DNA of 64,000 bases from B2-G16 sp964528085 (GCA_964528085.1 CAZGRE010000001.1:1-64000), one strand, 5' to 3'; positions 27,767-36,278 are shown, counted from the stretch's first letter. Notes: generated by a model from the letters alone, not told the origin. Translations and numbers: made by a program.

Positions 27767-29297
27767 CTTCCCCTCCGTCATCGGAGTCCGAGGTGTCCCC
27801 AGCGAGGGCAGGCTGGGCCTCATCGGTCCGCGCCATCTCCCAGTTCACGATCGCCTGTTGCCCGACCTGGGCTCCGGTCGTCAACAGGTAATAGAGCCAG
27901 AGGCCGGCCGGGAACCGCCAGAGAAGGACGGCCATGAAGATTGGAAAGACGTATCCGAAGTACTTTTGCCCTCCGGTTGTCTCCCCGGTCGGTTTCGGGG
28001 TCATCAGCCATTGCTGGAGGATCATCAACCCAGTGGTCAGAATGACGAGGATGAAGTACGGGTCGGGCCTGCTCAGATCGGGGACCCAGAGGAAGCCGGG
28101 GGAGAGGTGGATCAGCTCGCCGGAGTGGAGGATCGCCCGCCAGATCAGGACGAGTATCGGAAGCTGGACGAGCATCGGTAGGCATCCCCCCATCGGGTTG
28201 ACCCCCTCCTTCTTGTACAGCTCCATCATCTTCTGCTGAAGGAGCTGACGGTCGTCCTTGAACCGCTCCTGGATCCGCTTGAGCTTCGGCTGAAGCTTTT
28301 GCATCTTCGACATCGAGTGGTACTGCTTCCGCATCAACGGGAAGAGGACGATCCTCGTCAGGAGGGTGAACAGGATGATCGCCCAGCCGTAGTTCCCGGT
28401 CGCCCGGTAGAGGGTCCCGAGGAACTGGATCACCGGGATCATCAACCGCGCCCCGATGCCCGGTTCGTCGAGGGCGGCGAGCCCGGCCGCCTCCATCAGG
28501 AGGTATCTCCGCCTCCCACCGTAAAGGGAGTAATGAAAGACGCTCGTACCCTGGGCTGCTACCATCGTCACCCCGAACCGTTCGCTCCCGGCTGGGGTCC
28601 TCTCAACGAACGGGGAGACCTCCTCTCCCCGCGGGGAGAGGAAGAAGACGATCGTCTTATCCATCAGCCCGATCCCATCGAACGAGGCATATGAGCCCGG
28701 GGCGAGGACGTCGGTCAGCGGCTCGCCATCGAAAATGTAGTGGAGGCTCGGCCCGCTGTTCCTCGGGATGTGCTCGCCGAGGAGCATCGACAACTGAAGC
28801 GGCGATCCCGTCCGATTATCGACTGTGAGCTTGCACTCGATCGTGTAGATCGCATCCGGATCGATCGTATATTCCTTCGTGATCGTCGCCGTCTCGAACT
28901 CCCCTACAAAGGTGATGACGAGCGCCCCGGAATCGGTCCGCTCCGGTCCCTGGAGCGAATAGACCCCCTCCTCAAACCCCTCCCCTTGGATAGCAAACGG
29001 GAACTGCGCATCAGCCACGTACTGCCGCTCAAGCGTCTTCGGATCGGTCTTCGTCCCGGGGAGAAGCTCCACCACGGTCGATCCGTACGTGGTGAACGTG
29101 AGGAAGAGGCTCTTCATCACCCCTCCCTCCTCGGAGAAGATGTAATCAGCGAGAGGGGTTACAACCTCGATATCCGTTATGCCATCGTGCTCGTCACGGG
29201 AATAGGTGATACCACTCCCCGTCGCGGTCGACATCACCGAAACTGCGAGCAGGACAAAGAATACCGACCATACCAAACCGATACGCCGTTTTCCCAC
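27750..29297 (-). CDS. yidC: Membrane protein insertase YidC (long, diderm type)
   Basis: 515 residues. A signal-anchor helix at 8-28, a roughly 260-residue periplasmic beta domain, then the conserved insertase core (NYGWAIILFTLLTRIVLFPLMRKQYHSMSKMQKLQPKLKRIQERFKDD appears in pieces: the Arg-bearing helix, the cytoplasmic coiled pair, NPMGGCLPMLVQLPIL, and FPAGLWLYYLLTTG). The acidic tail is unusual in place of the common basic tail. The large periplasmic domain indicates a Gram-negative-type envelope. GTG start with AGGAGG five bases before it. The promoter (29316-29344) shares a palindrome with ribE. Confidence 0.95.
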   Translation of the reverse strand: MGKRRIGLVWSVFFVLLAVSVMSTATGSGITYSRDEHDGITDIEVVTPLADYIFSEEGGVMKSLFLTFTTYGSTVVELLPGTKTDPKTLERQYVADAQFPFAIQGEGFEEGVYSLQGPERTDSGALVITFVGEFETATITKEYTIDPDAIYTIECKLTVDNRTGSPLQLSMLLGEHIPRNSGPSLHYIFDGEPLTDVLAPGSYASFDGIGLMDKTIVFFLSPRGEEVSPFVERTPAGSERFGVTMVAAQGTSVFHYSLYGGRRRYLLMEAAGLAALDEPGIGARLMIPVIQFLGTLYRATGNYGWAIILFTLLTRIVLFPLMRKQYHSMSKMQKLQPKLKRIQERFKDDRQLLQQKMMELYKKEGVNPMGGCLPMLVQLPILVLIWRAILHSGELIHLSPGFLWVPDLSRPDPYFILVILTTGLMILQQWLMTPKPTGETTGGQKYFGYVFPIFMAVLLWRFPAGLWLYYLLTTGAQVGQQAIVNWEMARTDEAQPALAGDTSDSDDGGEDGDEG

Positions 29298-29315
29298 GGT
29301 GACCTCCTGAAAGGA

Positions 29316-29344
29316 AGGGTATCGCGGAGAAAACGGAGTTGCAA
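29316..29344 (-). promoter_or_regulatory. yidC operon promoter
   Basis: Minus strand TTGCAA (29339-29344), a 17-base spacer and TACCCT (29316-29321). The -35 hexamer is the centre of the palindrome at 29332-29351. Confidence 0.5.
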
Positions 29345-29351
29345 CTCCGTT
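29332..29351. promoter_or_regulatory. Perfect 20-bp palindrome between divergent yidC and ribE
   Basis: AACGGAGTTGCAACTCCGTT is fully self-complementary. It contains the -35 box of the yidC promoter and its edge touches the -35 box of the ribE promoter, so one bound dimer could control both. As RNA it could only form an 8-bp stem with a TGCA loop, and it lies outside the predicted transcripts, which favours a DNA operator. Regulator unknown. Confidence 0.55.
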
Positions 29352-29378
29352 GAACAGGGCATTCCGATCCGATACACT
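29350..29378 (+). promoter_or_regulatory. ribE operon promoter
   Basis: TTGAAC (29350-29355), a 17-base spacer and TACACT (29373-29378). Transcription should start near 29385, about five bases before the ribE ATG, so there is no space for an FMN riboswitch or a Shine-Dalgarno sequence. Confidence 0.6.
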
Positions 29379-29389
29379 CGTCCCTGTCG

Positions 29390-29980
29390 ATGTTCACGGG
29401 GATCGTACAGGGTCTTGGAGTCCTCCGCAGGAGGAGCCCGGGTGAGGTCGAGATCGGCCTTCCATCCTCGGTGCGCGACCGTCTTGAGATCGGAGGGAGC
29501 ATCGCGGTGAACGGGGTCTGCCTGACGGTGAAAGGGGTCACCGATGGATCGTTCCGAGCCGACATCTCCCCTGAGACGCTGGCGCGGACGACCCTCGGCC
29601 GGATTCGGACGGAGGAGAGGGTGAACCTCGAGCTCCCCCTCACGCTCAGCGCTCCCCTCGACGGACACCTCGTCCTCGGCCACGTCGACGCGATCGGCCG
29701 GATCGCGGCGTTCTACCGCGAGCGGGAGGGATTCGCCCTGATCGTCTCGTATCCCTCGGAGTACCGCCGATACGTGGTGGAGAAGGGATCGATCGCCGTC
29801 GATGGGATAAGCCTCACCCCGTACGCCATCGATGGGAATACGTTCCGGTGTGCCGTGATCGAGGAGACGTACGAAAGGACGAATCTGAAGGAGAGAAAGA
29901 GCGGGGATCCGGTGAACCTTGAGTTTGACATCATGGCGAAATACATCGAGGGGATGATCCGAATTGTTCATCGCGATTGA
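29390..29980 (+). CDS. ribE: Riboflavin synthase, alpha subunit
   Basis: 196 residues made of two lumazine-binding repeats. It begins with the canonical [10 protein letters not shown], and the repeats show [16 protein letters not shown] and [16 protein letters not shown]. It dismutates two 6,7-dimethyl-8-ribityllumazine molecules to riboflavin. First gene of ribE-ribBA-ribH; ribD is missing from the cluster. The start lies so close to the predicted transcription start that the mRNA is probably leaderless. The 3' end overlaps ribBA by 17 bp. Confidence 0.96.
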   Translation: MFTGIVQGLGVLRRRSPGEVEIGLPSSVRDRLEIGGSIAVNGVCLTVKGVTDGSFRADISPETLARTTLGRIRTEERVNLELPLTLSAPLDGHLVLGHVDAIGRIAAFYREREGFALIVSYPSEYRRYVVEKGSIAVDGISLTPYAIDGNTFRCAVIEETYERTNLKERKSGDPVNLEFDIMAKYIEGMIRIVHRD

Positions 29981-31163
29981 AGAGGCGATCCGGAGGTTCG
30001 CAAACGGGGAGATCCTGATCATCGTCGACGATGAGGACCGGGAGAACGAGGGGGACCTCGTCATCGCCGCCGAGCACGTGAGCCCGGAGGCGATAAACTT
30101 CATGGCGACCTACGGCCGGGGGCTGATCTGCGCCCCGATAAGCGAGTCCCGGGGACGGGAGCTGAACCTCTCCCCGATGTGTCCGGAGAACACGGCGCTG
30201 CACGGGACGCGGTTCACCGTGTCGGTCGATGCGAAGAAGGGGATCACGACCGGGATATCCGCTCACGACCGGGCCGAGACGATCCGCCTACTTGTCGATC
30301 CCTCGACCCGGCCGGACGATCTCGCCCGGCCCGGTCACGTCTTCCCGTTGATCGCGCGGGAGGGAGGGGTCCTGAAGCGGGCCGGCCACACTGAGGCGGC
30401 GGTCGATCTCTCCCGGCTCGCCGGGCTGAAGCCGGCTGCGGTCCTGTGCGAGATCTTAAACGAGGACGGGACGATGGCCCGCCTCCCCCAGCTTCTAGAG
30501 TTCGCCGAGAGACACGCCCTTTCCATTATCAGCATCGCCGATCTGATCGCCTATCGGAAGCGGACCGAGCGCCTCGTCGAGCGGGTCGCCGAGGCGAACC
30601 TCCCGACCGTCTACGGGACGTTCAGGATCATAAGCTACACGAGCCCGATCGAGGACGAGGAGCACGTCGCCCTGATCAAGGGGAAGGTTGAAGGGGAGAA
30701 GGACGTCCTCGTCCGCGTCCACTCCGAATGCCTGACCGGTGACGTCTTCGGGTCCCTGCGCTGCGACTGCGGGGAACAGCTCCACCGGGCGCTCCGGATG
30801 ATCGAGAAGGAGGGGCGCGGCGTCCTTGTCTACATGCGCCAGGAAGGGAGGGGGATCGGGCTGAAGAACAAGGTCTGCGCCTATCAGCTCCAGGACAGCG
30901 GGCTCGACACGGTGGAAGCGAACGAGAAGCTCGGCTTCGGTCCCGACCTGCGCGATTACGGGATCGGGGCCCAGATCCTGTGCGACCTCGGCCTGACGAC
31001 GATCCGCCTCCTCACGAACAACCCGAAGAAGATAGTCGGCCTCTCCGGGTACGGCCTGACGATCACGGAGCAGGTCCCGATCGAGATACCGCCGAACGAG
31101 TACAACCGCAACTACTTAAAGACGAAGAAGGAAAAGCTCGGGCATACGCTGACCGGGGTGTGA
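29964..31163 (+). CDS. ribBA: Bifunctional DHBP synthase / GTP cyclohydrolase II
   Basis: 399 residues. N-terminal Rib[21 protein letters not shown] and the HDR motif in [15 protein letters not shown]-terminal Rib[22 protein letters not shown] gives the three zinc cysteines, and [12 protein letters not shown] is the catalytic stretch. The fused enzyme supplies both precursors of riboflavin (3,4-dihydroxy-2-butanone phosphate and the pyrimidine). Start is a TTG inside the end of ribE, matching the usual N terminus (xFxxIEEAI). ribH follows 25 bp downstream. Confidence 0.96.
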   Translation: MFIAIEEAIRRFANGEILIIVDDEDRENEGDLVIAAEHVSPEAINFMATYGRGLICAPISESRGRELNLSPMCPENTALHGTRFTVSVDAKKGITTGISAHDRAETIRLLVDPSTRPDDLARPGHVFPLIAREGGVLKRAGHTEAAVDLSRLAGLKPAAVLCEILNEDGTMARLPQLLEFAERHALSIISIADLIAYRKRTERLVERVAEANLPTVYGTFRIISYTSPIEDEEHVALIKGKVEGEKDVLVRVHSECLTGDVFGSLRCDCGEQLHRALRMIEKEGRGVLVYMRQEGRGIGLKNKVCAYQLQDSGLDTVEANEKLGFGPDLRDYGIGAQILCDLGLTTIRLLTNNPKKIVGLSGYGLTITEQVPIEIPPNEYNRNYLKTKKEKLGHTLTGV

Positions 31164-31188
31164 AGGCGTAATGGTTTAGGAGGTCAGA

Positions 31189-31656
31189 ATGGGAAAGGTC
31201 TTCGAAGGAAAACTCGATGGGAGCGGGCTCCGCATCGGGATCGTCATAAGCCGGTTCAACGAACTGATCACCGGGCACCTCCTCTCAGGGGCCCTCGACC
31301 GCTTCCGCCGCTCGAACGTCCCTGAAGAATCCATCGACATCGCTTGGGTCCCCGGCTCGTTCGAGGTCCCGCGGGCGGCGAAGGCGCTCGCCTCCACCGG
31401 CAGGTACGACGGGATAGCAGCCCTCGCCGCCGTCATCCGGGGGGCGACCCCTCATTTCGAGTACATCGCCGCCGAGGTGAGCAAGGGGCTCGCCCGGTTG
31501 AACCTCGATTCACCCGTACCGATCGCGTTCGGGGTGATCACGGCCGACACGATCGAGCAGGCGATCGAACGAGCGGGGACGAAGGCGGGGAACAAGGGGG
31601 CCGAGGCAGCGGAGACGCTGATCGAGATGGTGAACGTCCTGCGAGAGATCGGATGA
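31189..31656 (+). CDS. ribH: 6,7-dimethyl-8-ribityllumazine synthase
   Basis: 155 residues. IGIVISRFNELITGHLLSGALDRF, WVPGSFEVPRAAKAL and AVIRGATPHFEYIAAEVSKGL carry the substrate-binding and catalytic residues, including the His in TPHFEY. It joins the RibA/RibD and RibB products into the lumazine and forms icosahedral or pentameric shells. A GGAGG ribosome site precedes the ATG. Its stop overlaps the hisS start (ATGA). Confidence 0.97.
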   Translation: MGKVFEGKLDGSGLRIGIVISRFNELITGHLLSGALDRFRRSNVPEESIDIAWVPGSFEVPRAAKALASTGRYDGIAALAAVIRGATPHFEYIAAEVSKGLARLNLDSPVPIAFGVITADTIEQAIERAGTKAGNKGAEAAETLIEMVNVLREIG

Positions 31657-32942
31657 AGTACGAGCCGGTCCGGGGGATGCGCGACATCCTCCCCGACGAG
31701 GTGCGCTGGTGGCGGCTCGTCGAGGAGACGTTCCGCGAGATAGCCCGCCTGTACAACTACCGGGAGATCCGCTTCCCGATCGTCGAGGCGACCGAACTCT
31801 TCACCCGAGGGATAGGCGAGGCGACCGAGGTCGTCGGGAAGCAGATGTACACCTTCCCCGATCGGAAGGGGAGGAGCCTCACCCTCCGACCGGAGGGGAC
31901 GGCGTCGGTCGCCCGCGCCTATCTGACCGGGGGACTGCAGACGGAGGACCCGTTCCAGAAGTGGTTCTACATCGGGCCGATGTTCCGCTACGAGAAGCCG
32001 CAGAAGGGGCGCTCACGTCAGTTCCATCAGTACGGGATCGAGGCGATCGGCTCGCTCGATCCGGGGCTCGATGCCGAGGTGATCGCCCTTGCCTGGTCGC
32101 TGATGAAGAGGCTCGGCTTGAGCGGCCTCAGCCTCCGGCTGAACTCGATCGGCTGCTCCGAGGACCGACTCCGCTACCGGGATGCCCTCAAGGAGCACTT
32201 TGCCGACCGGATCTCCTCGATGTGCTCCGACTGCCAGCGCCGCTATCAGGACAACCCTCTTCGCATCCTCGACTGCAAGAAGGAGACCTGCCGGCCGCAT
32301 ATCGAGTCGGCCCCGGCGAGCGTCGATTTTCTCTGTTCCGATTGCAAGGAGCATTTCGCAGGGGTGAGGGAACGGCTCGATCTCCTCGGGCTCGACTACG
32401 AGGTCGACTCCCAGCTGGTCAGGGGGCTCGACTACTACACCCGGACCGTCTTCGAGCTCGTCTCGGACGCCCTCGGCGCCCAGGACAGCCTCCTCGGCGG
32501 CGGGCGCTACGACGGGCTGATCGAAGCCCTCGGCGGGCCGCCGACCCCGGCGATCGGGTTCGCCGGGGGGATGGAGCGGCTCGTCATCGCCCTGCAAGGG
32601 GCCGGTATCCACCCCGATCCCGAGCGGATCGACCTGTTCATCGCAACGCTCGGCAATGAGGCCTCCCTTATCGGCCTGAAGCTCGCCGAGGGGATCCGGA
32701 GGGCCGGGTTCGCGGTCGACCTCGATCATCGGAGAAGATCGCTCCGCAAGCAGCTCACCCTGGCGAACAGGCTGGGGGCGTCCTTCCTCCTCGTCGTGGG
32801 GGAGGAGGAACTCAACTCAGGGAAGGGGAGGCTGAAGGACCTCTCGACAGGGAGGGAGGAGGAGGTCGAGCTGACCGTCGCCGGGATCAACGCTAAACTC
32901 GAGGGGAGAACGCCTTATCATGGAGGGGACGATGGAGCTTAG
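31653..32942 (+). CDS. hisS: Histidyl-tRNA synthetase
   Basis: 429 residues, class II. Motif 1 region [15 protein letters not shown], motif 2 [22 protein letters not shown], His-specific [16 protein letters not shown], motif 3 [14 protein letters not shown]...[16 protein letters not shown] at 31653 overlaps the ribH stop by four bases (ATGA) and gives the canonical N terminus; a much longer open frame extends into ribH but is only a shadow. Its stop overlaps the next gene by 11 bp. Confidence 0.97.
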   Translation: MKYEPVRGMRDILPDEVRWWRLVEETFREIARLYNYREIRFPIVEATELFTRGIGEATEVVGKQMYTFPDRKGRSLTLRPEGTASVARAYLTGGLQTEDPFQKWFYIGPMFRYEKPQKGRSRQFHQYGIEAIGSLDPGLDAEVIALAWSLMKRLGLSGLSLRLNSIGCSEDRLRYRDALKEHFADRISSMCSDCQRRYQDNPLRILDCKKETCRPHIESAPASVDFLCSDCKEHFAGVRERLDLLGLDYEVDSQLVRGLDYYTRTVFELVSDALGAQDSLLGGGRYDGLIEALGGPPTPAIGFAGGMERLVIALQGAGIHPDPERIDLFIATLGNEASLIGLKLAEGIRRAGFAVDLDHRRRSLRKQLTLANRLGASFLLVVGEEELNSGKGRLKDLSTGREEEVELTVAGINAKLEGRTPYHGGDDGA

Positions 32943-33414
32943 ACTCGTTAAAATCGAGAACCCGGACGGGCTCAACCTGATCATCGGGCAATCCCACTTC
33001 ATAAAGACGGTCGAGGACCTGCACGAGGCGCTCGTCACGAGCGTCCCGGGGATTAGGTTCGGCCTCGCGTTCAACGAGGCATCCGGCCCGTGCCTCATCC
33101 GTCACTCCGGGACGGACGAAAACCTCGAGGAGCTGGCAATCCGGAATGCAAAAGCGATCGGGGCCGGCCACGCGTTCATCGTCTTTCTGAAGGGCGCATT
33201 CCCGATCAACGTATTGCACGCGGTAAAGCGCGTCCCCGAGGTCTGCCGGATATTCTGTGCTACCGCCAACCCGCTTCAAGTTTTGATCGCCGAGACGGAG
33301 CAGGGGCGCGGAATCCTCGGGGTGATCGACGGATCCTCCCCCAAGGGGACGGAGGGAGAGGCCGATATCGAGGAGAGGAAGGGGTTCCTCCGGAAGATCG
33401 GATACAAGCTGTAA
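32932..33414 (+). CDS. Adenosine-specific kinase (PF04008 family)
   Basis: 160 residues that match the small family called adenosine-specific kinase throughout: [98 protein letters not shown] and the final LRKIGYKL. It is known mainly from archaea and thermophilic bacteria, and the biochemical role is poorly defined (adenosine binding and phosphorylation reported for the family). I chose ATG at 32932 because GGAGGGG lies just upstream; the alternative ATG at 32920 lacks a good site. It overlaps hisS by 11 bp and ends the rib-his unit. Confidence 0.85.
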   Translation: MELRLVKIENPDGLNLIIGQSHFIKTVEDLHEALVTSVPGIRFGLAFNEASGPCLIRHSGTDENLEELAIRNAKAIGAGHAFIVFLKGAFPINVLHAVKRVPEVCRIFCATANPLQVLIAETEQGRGILGVIDGSSPKGTEGEADIEERKGFLRKIGYKL

Positions 33415-33427
33415 ACCTGATCCTTAG

Positions 33428-33456
33428 TTGACTCCGAGCGGAAAAAGCTGTACCTT
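33428..33456 (+). promoter_or_regulatory. Promoter of the ABC-2 exporter leader
   Basis: TTGACT (33428-33433), a 17-base spacer and TACCTT (33451-33456), starting 13 bp after the adenosine-specific kinase stop. Transcription is expected from about 33463, three bases before the first helix strand of the leader RNA. Confidence 0.55.
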
Positions 33457-33462
33457 ATTCCC

Positions 33463-33602
33463 ATCGACCGGTCGCAAACGACCGACCAGGAGGTCGCTGC
33501 CGATGAGAAGGATTAGTAAGCTCTAGAACCGAACGGTTCTCCATCCGGTGAGGAGACTCACCGCCCATTGTCGGCCGGTCATTCCCAGGTTTTTTCATCT
33601 AA
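33463..33602 (+). promoter_or_regulatory. Structured leader with mutually exclusive hairpins before the ABC-2 exporter
   Basis: Bases 33466-33474 can pair with 33572-33580 (nine pairs, one G-U) to close the whole leader. The same 5' strand can instead form a local hairpin, CGGTCG with CGACCG around a CAAA loop (33469-33484). Further stems are CGACC/GGTCG (33483-33496), AGAACC/GGTTCT with a GAAC loop (33525-33540) and CGGTGAG/CTCACCG with a GAGA tetraloop (33546-33563). A six-T run follows at 33590-33595. A seven-codon ORF with its own AGGAGG lies in the middle. I do not recognise a known riboswitch class; attenuation by translation of the leader ORF is the simplest reading. Confidence 0.55.
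33503..33526 (+). CDS. Putative seven-residue leader peptide of the ABC-2 exporter
   Basis: ATG-initiated ORF encoding MRRISKL, with a perfect AGGAGG at 33488-33493 nine bases upstream, a better ribosome site than most genes in the window have. The stop codon sits at the foot of the AGAACC/GGTTCT hairpin. The AGGAGG is itself in the loop and stem of an alternative hairpin (33483-33496). Short leaders of this kind control many drug-responsive ABC and methyltransferase genes by ribosome stalling; that role here is inference. Confidence 0.5.
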   Translation: MRRISKL

Positions 33603-33615
33603 ATAAGGAGCTATC

Positions 33616-34440
33616 ATGAGCACGCGCCCACTCGAGATCGAGGGCGTGCACAAGTCCTTCACCCGGAGAGGGCGGGCGAAGTCGAGCAGGCCATTTCGCA
33701 GGAAAAAGCTGGAGAAGGTCGTCGCCCTGCGCGGGATCGACCTTACGATCGAACAGGGGGAGGTGTTCGGCGTCCTCGGCCCGAATGGGTCGGGAAAGTC
33801 GACGCTGATCCGGCTCGTCTCGACCCTCCTCCTCCCAGATGAAGGGAAGATCCGCGTCTTCGGCCACGACGTCGAGCACGAGCCGTTCGCCGTCAAGCGG
33901 CTGATCAACCGCGTCTCAGTCGACGCCGCGTTCTTTAAGAAGTTCTCGCCGATCGAGAACCTCCTCTACGCCGCCCGCCTGTACGGCCTGAGCGCAAGAG
34001 AGGCGAGGAAGGAGATGAGAAGGATCATGAAGCGGCTCGGGCTGAAGGAGGAGACGTTCAATCAGCCGATGGAACAGATGTCGCGCGGGATGCAGCAGAA
34101 GGTCGCCGTCGCACGTGGGCTTCTCACCTCCCCGACCCTCCTCCTCCTCGATGAGCCGACGACAGGGCTCGATCCTCACTCGAAGCGGGACGTACAGAGG
34201 TTCGTCCGGGAGATCCGCGACATCCACGATACGACCGTCCTTTTGACGACGCACGACATGGAGGAGGCCGACCGGATCTGCGACCGGATCGCGATCATCG
34301 ACGAGGGGAGGATCGTCGCCCTCGACACCCCGGAGGGGCTGAAGGGGAGAATCCCGGGATCGAACGGGAAGAGAACGACGCTCGAGGACGTCTTCCTCCA
34401 GCTTACCGGGCACAGATTGGAAGAGGAGAAAGAAGAATGA
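33616..34440 (+). CDS. ABC-2 exporter ATP-binding protein
   Basis: 274 residues. Walker A GPNGSGKST, signature MSRGMQQKVAVARGLL, Walker B LLLLDEPTTGLDP and H-loop TTHDMEEADRICDR identify a DrrA/CcmA-type ABC ATPase. A basic stretch near residues 14-27 (RRGRAKSSRPFRRKKLEK) is an unusual insertion. It pairs with the permease encoded by the next gene (ATGA overlap). The family exports drugs, lipids or polysaccharides; the substrate is unknown. A TAAGGAG ribosome site precedes the ATG, and a structured leader lies upstream. Confidence 0.88.
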   Translation: MSTRPLEIEGVHKSFTRRGRAKSSRPFRRKKLEKVVALRGIDLTIEQGEVFGVLGPNGSGKSTLIRLVSTLLLPDEGKIRVFGHDVEHEPFAVKRLINRVSVDAAFFKKFSPIENLLYAARLYGLSAREARKEMRRIMKRLGLKEETFNQPMEQMSRGMQQKVAVARGLLTSPTLLLLDEPTTGLDPHSKRDVQRFVREIRDIHDTTVLLTTHDMEEADRICDRIAIIDEGRIVALDTPEGLKGRIPGSNGKRTTLEDVFLQLTGHRLEEEKEE

Positions 34441-35261
34441 ACCGACTGATACGGGAGATGCGTGGGGCGTACGCGTTCGTCGAGAGGAACTTCAACCTGA
34501 TCAAGCGTTATTGGGGGTGGGAGATCGTCTGGCTGATCTACTCCCTCGTCAACTCCCTCGCCGTCACCTACATCGGCGCTGGGATGGAGCGGATCAGCGG
34601 CCAGTCGCTCGACACGGAGTACCTGATCACGTACCTCCTCGTCGGAACTCTGATCTGGCAGTATCTATCGGTGATCTTCTACTCGATCAGCGAGATGATC
34701 GCCTGGGAGCGCTGGGAGGGGACGATCGAGTACACGTTCATGGCCCCTGTCTCGCGGTCGACCCACCTCGTGGGAACGACCCTGTTCGCGATCGGTTACG
34801 GGATCATAAGGACGCTGATCATCCTCGCCATCGTCGCCTCCTTCTTCCACCTCGACCTTCGCGGGGCGAACCTCCCAGGGGCGGTCCTCCTCCTCCTGGC
34901 GGGGAGCGTGTCGTTCGTCGGACTCGGGATCCTCGCCGCCGTCTTACCCCTCCTCTACCCGGAGAGGGGGGCGCAGATGACGAACGCCGCCGCCGCCATC
35001 CTCCTCCTCATCTCCGGGGTCTACTATCCGGTGGCGACCCTCCCCGGATGGCTGCAGAGGATCGCCGCCGGATCCCCTGCCACGTACGTGATCGAGGGGA
35101 TGCGCGGCTGCCTCCTCCGAGGGGAACCGACGGCGACCCTCCTCCCGACGGTCTTCATGCTGATCGGGACCGGTCTTGTGATCATCATGATCGGGCTTCT
35201 CGTCTTCCGGCACGTGGAGGCGTATGCAAAGCGGGCAGGGAGGCTGAAGCGAAGCGGATAA
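34437..35261 (+). CDS. ABC-2 type permease
   Basis: 274 residues with six predicted membrane helices. The region GVYYPVATLPGWLQRIAAGSPATYVIEGMRG is the ABC-2 signature near helices 4-5. It forms the membrane channel for the upstream ATPase, with which it overlaps by four bases. A perfect hairpin terminator follows eight bases after the stop. Confidence 0.88.
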   Translation: MNRLIREMRGAYAFVERNFNLIKRYWGWEIVWLIYSLVNSLAVTYIGAGMERISGQSLDTEYLITYLLVGTLIWQYLSVIFYSISEMIAWERWEGTIEYTFMAPVSRSTHLVGTTLFAIGYGIIRTLIILAIVASFFHLDLRGANLPGAVLLLLAGSVSFVGLGILAAVLPLLYPERGAQMTNAAAAILLLISGVYYPVATLPGWLQRIAAGSPATYVIEGMRGCLLRGEPTATLLPTVFMLIGTGLVIIMIGLLVFRHVEAYAKRAGRLKRSG

Positions 35262-35268
35262 ATGATGA

Positions 35269-35290
35269 AGGCGCGGGAAATCCCGCGCCT
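35269..35290. terminator. Hairpin terminator shared by ABC-2 permease and tatT
   Basis: AGGCGCGGGA (35269-35278) and TCCCGCGCCT (35281-35290) are perfect inverted copies, allowing a GC-rich stem between the convergent permease and TatT-like genes. No strong U-tract on either side. Confidence 0.65.
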
Positions 35291-35315
35291 CCATACCCCT
35301 CCTATACGCTGAAGC

Positions 35316-36278
35316 CTACAGGTGCTCTTCTACCTCTTCCAGGAATTCCGCCGCCTTTTCCTGTGATATCGCGTTGTACAGCGGATACTTCTCTCCCACC
35401 GGCTCTGCCAGGACCTCATCGAGGATCCGCTTCGCATCCTCCCACATCCCCTTCTCCATCAGGTAGTACTGGACGAAGAAGAGGCGGTTCTCGAAGTACT
35501 CGTCCGCCGCTGGGTCGACCGGGCCGAAGTCCGGGCAGTCGTTGCACTCAGCACAGATCTCCGGCTCGTTGACGACCTTGCAGAAGTAGCCGAGGGACTT
35601 GTTGAAGTTCTTGCTGTAGTGAACGAGGATCCCCAACCTTGGAAGCCCTCCCCAAAACGCGCCGAGCGCCCGGTAAGAGCCGTAGTTCATGTATGTGTCA
35701 TCCAGTTCCAGACAGCGAAGGTACATGACTTCGGTCTGATCCGGGATCTTGGCAAAGACAGCCTTGACCTTGTTGAACTCCGCCACTCTGAGCCAGTTCG
35801 CCCCCGTCCAGTAGAGGGCCGCTATGTCGGTCTCTTGCTTGACGGCGTCGATGAACCGGCCGATGTCCTTTGTCGGAGACCCCTCTATCTCAGCGAACGT
35901 CGGATCCATCCGGAGGCTCTTCATCCCCCAGTTCTTCCCCTTTACGTAGGTCGATTCCTCTTCCTCCTCGCCGGAGAGGAACGCATCGGCCAACGTGTAG
36001 TAGGCCTGGGAGAGCTTGTTTAGAAGATCCTTGTTCGCTGGATCGACGTAGAAATCGTTGACCGCCAGTTCATCGAGTTGATCGAGATCCTCTGGAACCC
36101 CCAAAGTAGCCAGGAATGCCGCGATCGCTCCCTCAAGCTGGGCGCGCCCCTCGTCATTGTATTGGACCATGATGTCGCTACCTGAGAACAGGGCGAGAGC
36201 CTCGTCGAGGGTCATCGCACACGCTATGATGCCGAACCCCACAAGCAGCACAAGCGCCAACGGTATGAGCTTTCTCAT
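35316..36278 (-). CDS. TatT-like lipoprotein (TRAP transporter T-component family)
   Basis: 320 residues. A lipoprotein signal ends in GFGIIAC, with the lipidated Cys at residue 20. The mature part is helical, with TPR-like repeats and the family pattern AALYWTGANWLRVAEFNKVKAV, LDDTYMNYGSYRALGAFWGGLP and FENRLFFVQYYLMEKGMWEDAKRIL, typical of TatT (PF16811-type). TatT forms trimers that associate with TRAP substrate-binding proteins in Treponema. A Cys-rich segment (EICAECNDCPDFG) is unusual and could bind a metal. No TRAP P, Q or M genes are nearby. ATG at 36278 is chosen because AGGAGG lies nine bases upstream; the in-frame TTG at 36287 abuts that site. Confidence 0.75.
   Translation of the reverse strand: MRKLIPLALVLLVGFGIIACAMTLDEALALFSGSDIMVQYNDEGRAQLEGAIAAFLATLGVPEDLDQLDELAVNDFYVDPANKDLLNKLSQAYYTLADAFLSGEEEEESTYVKGKNWGMKSLRMDPTFAEIEGSPTKDIGRFIDAVKQETDIAALYWTGANWLRVAEFNKVKAVFAKIPDQTEVMYLRCLELDDTYMNYGSYRALGAFWGGLPRLGILVHYSKNFNKSLGYFCKVVNEPEICAECNDCPDFGPVDPAADEYFENRLFFVQYYLMEKGMWEDAKRILDEVLAEPVGEKYPLYNAISQEKAAEFLEEVEEHL

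Noticed and set aside
29297..29390. FMN riboswitch before ribE
   Set aside because: The whole yidC-ribE spacer is 92 bp and is filled by two promoters and the palindrome; no RFN-element motifs are present.
30179..32659. Long alternative-frame ORFs over ribBA and hisS, with similar ones over clpC, secA and the ABC-F gene
   Set aside because: They are rich in Arg, Pro, Gly and Asp, lack recognisable domains, and mirror the third-position GC bias of the real genes; they are shadows.
33463..33602. Known riboswitch (c-di-GMP, M-box, guanidine or cobalamin class) or small SRP RNA
   Set aside because: Short stretches such as GCAAAC and CGCTGCC resemble conserved bits of several classes, but their order and spacing do not fit any one of them.
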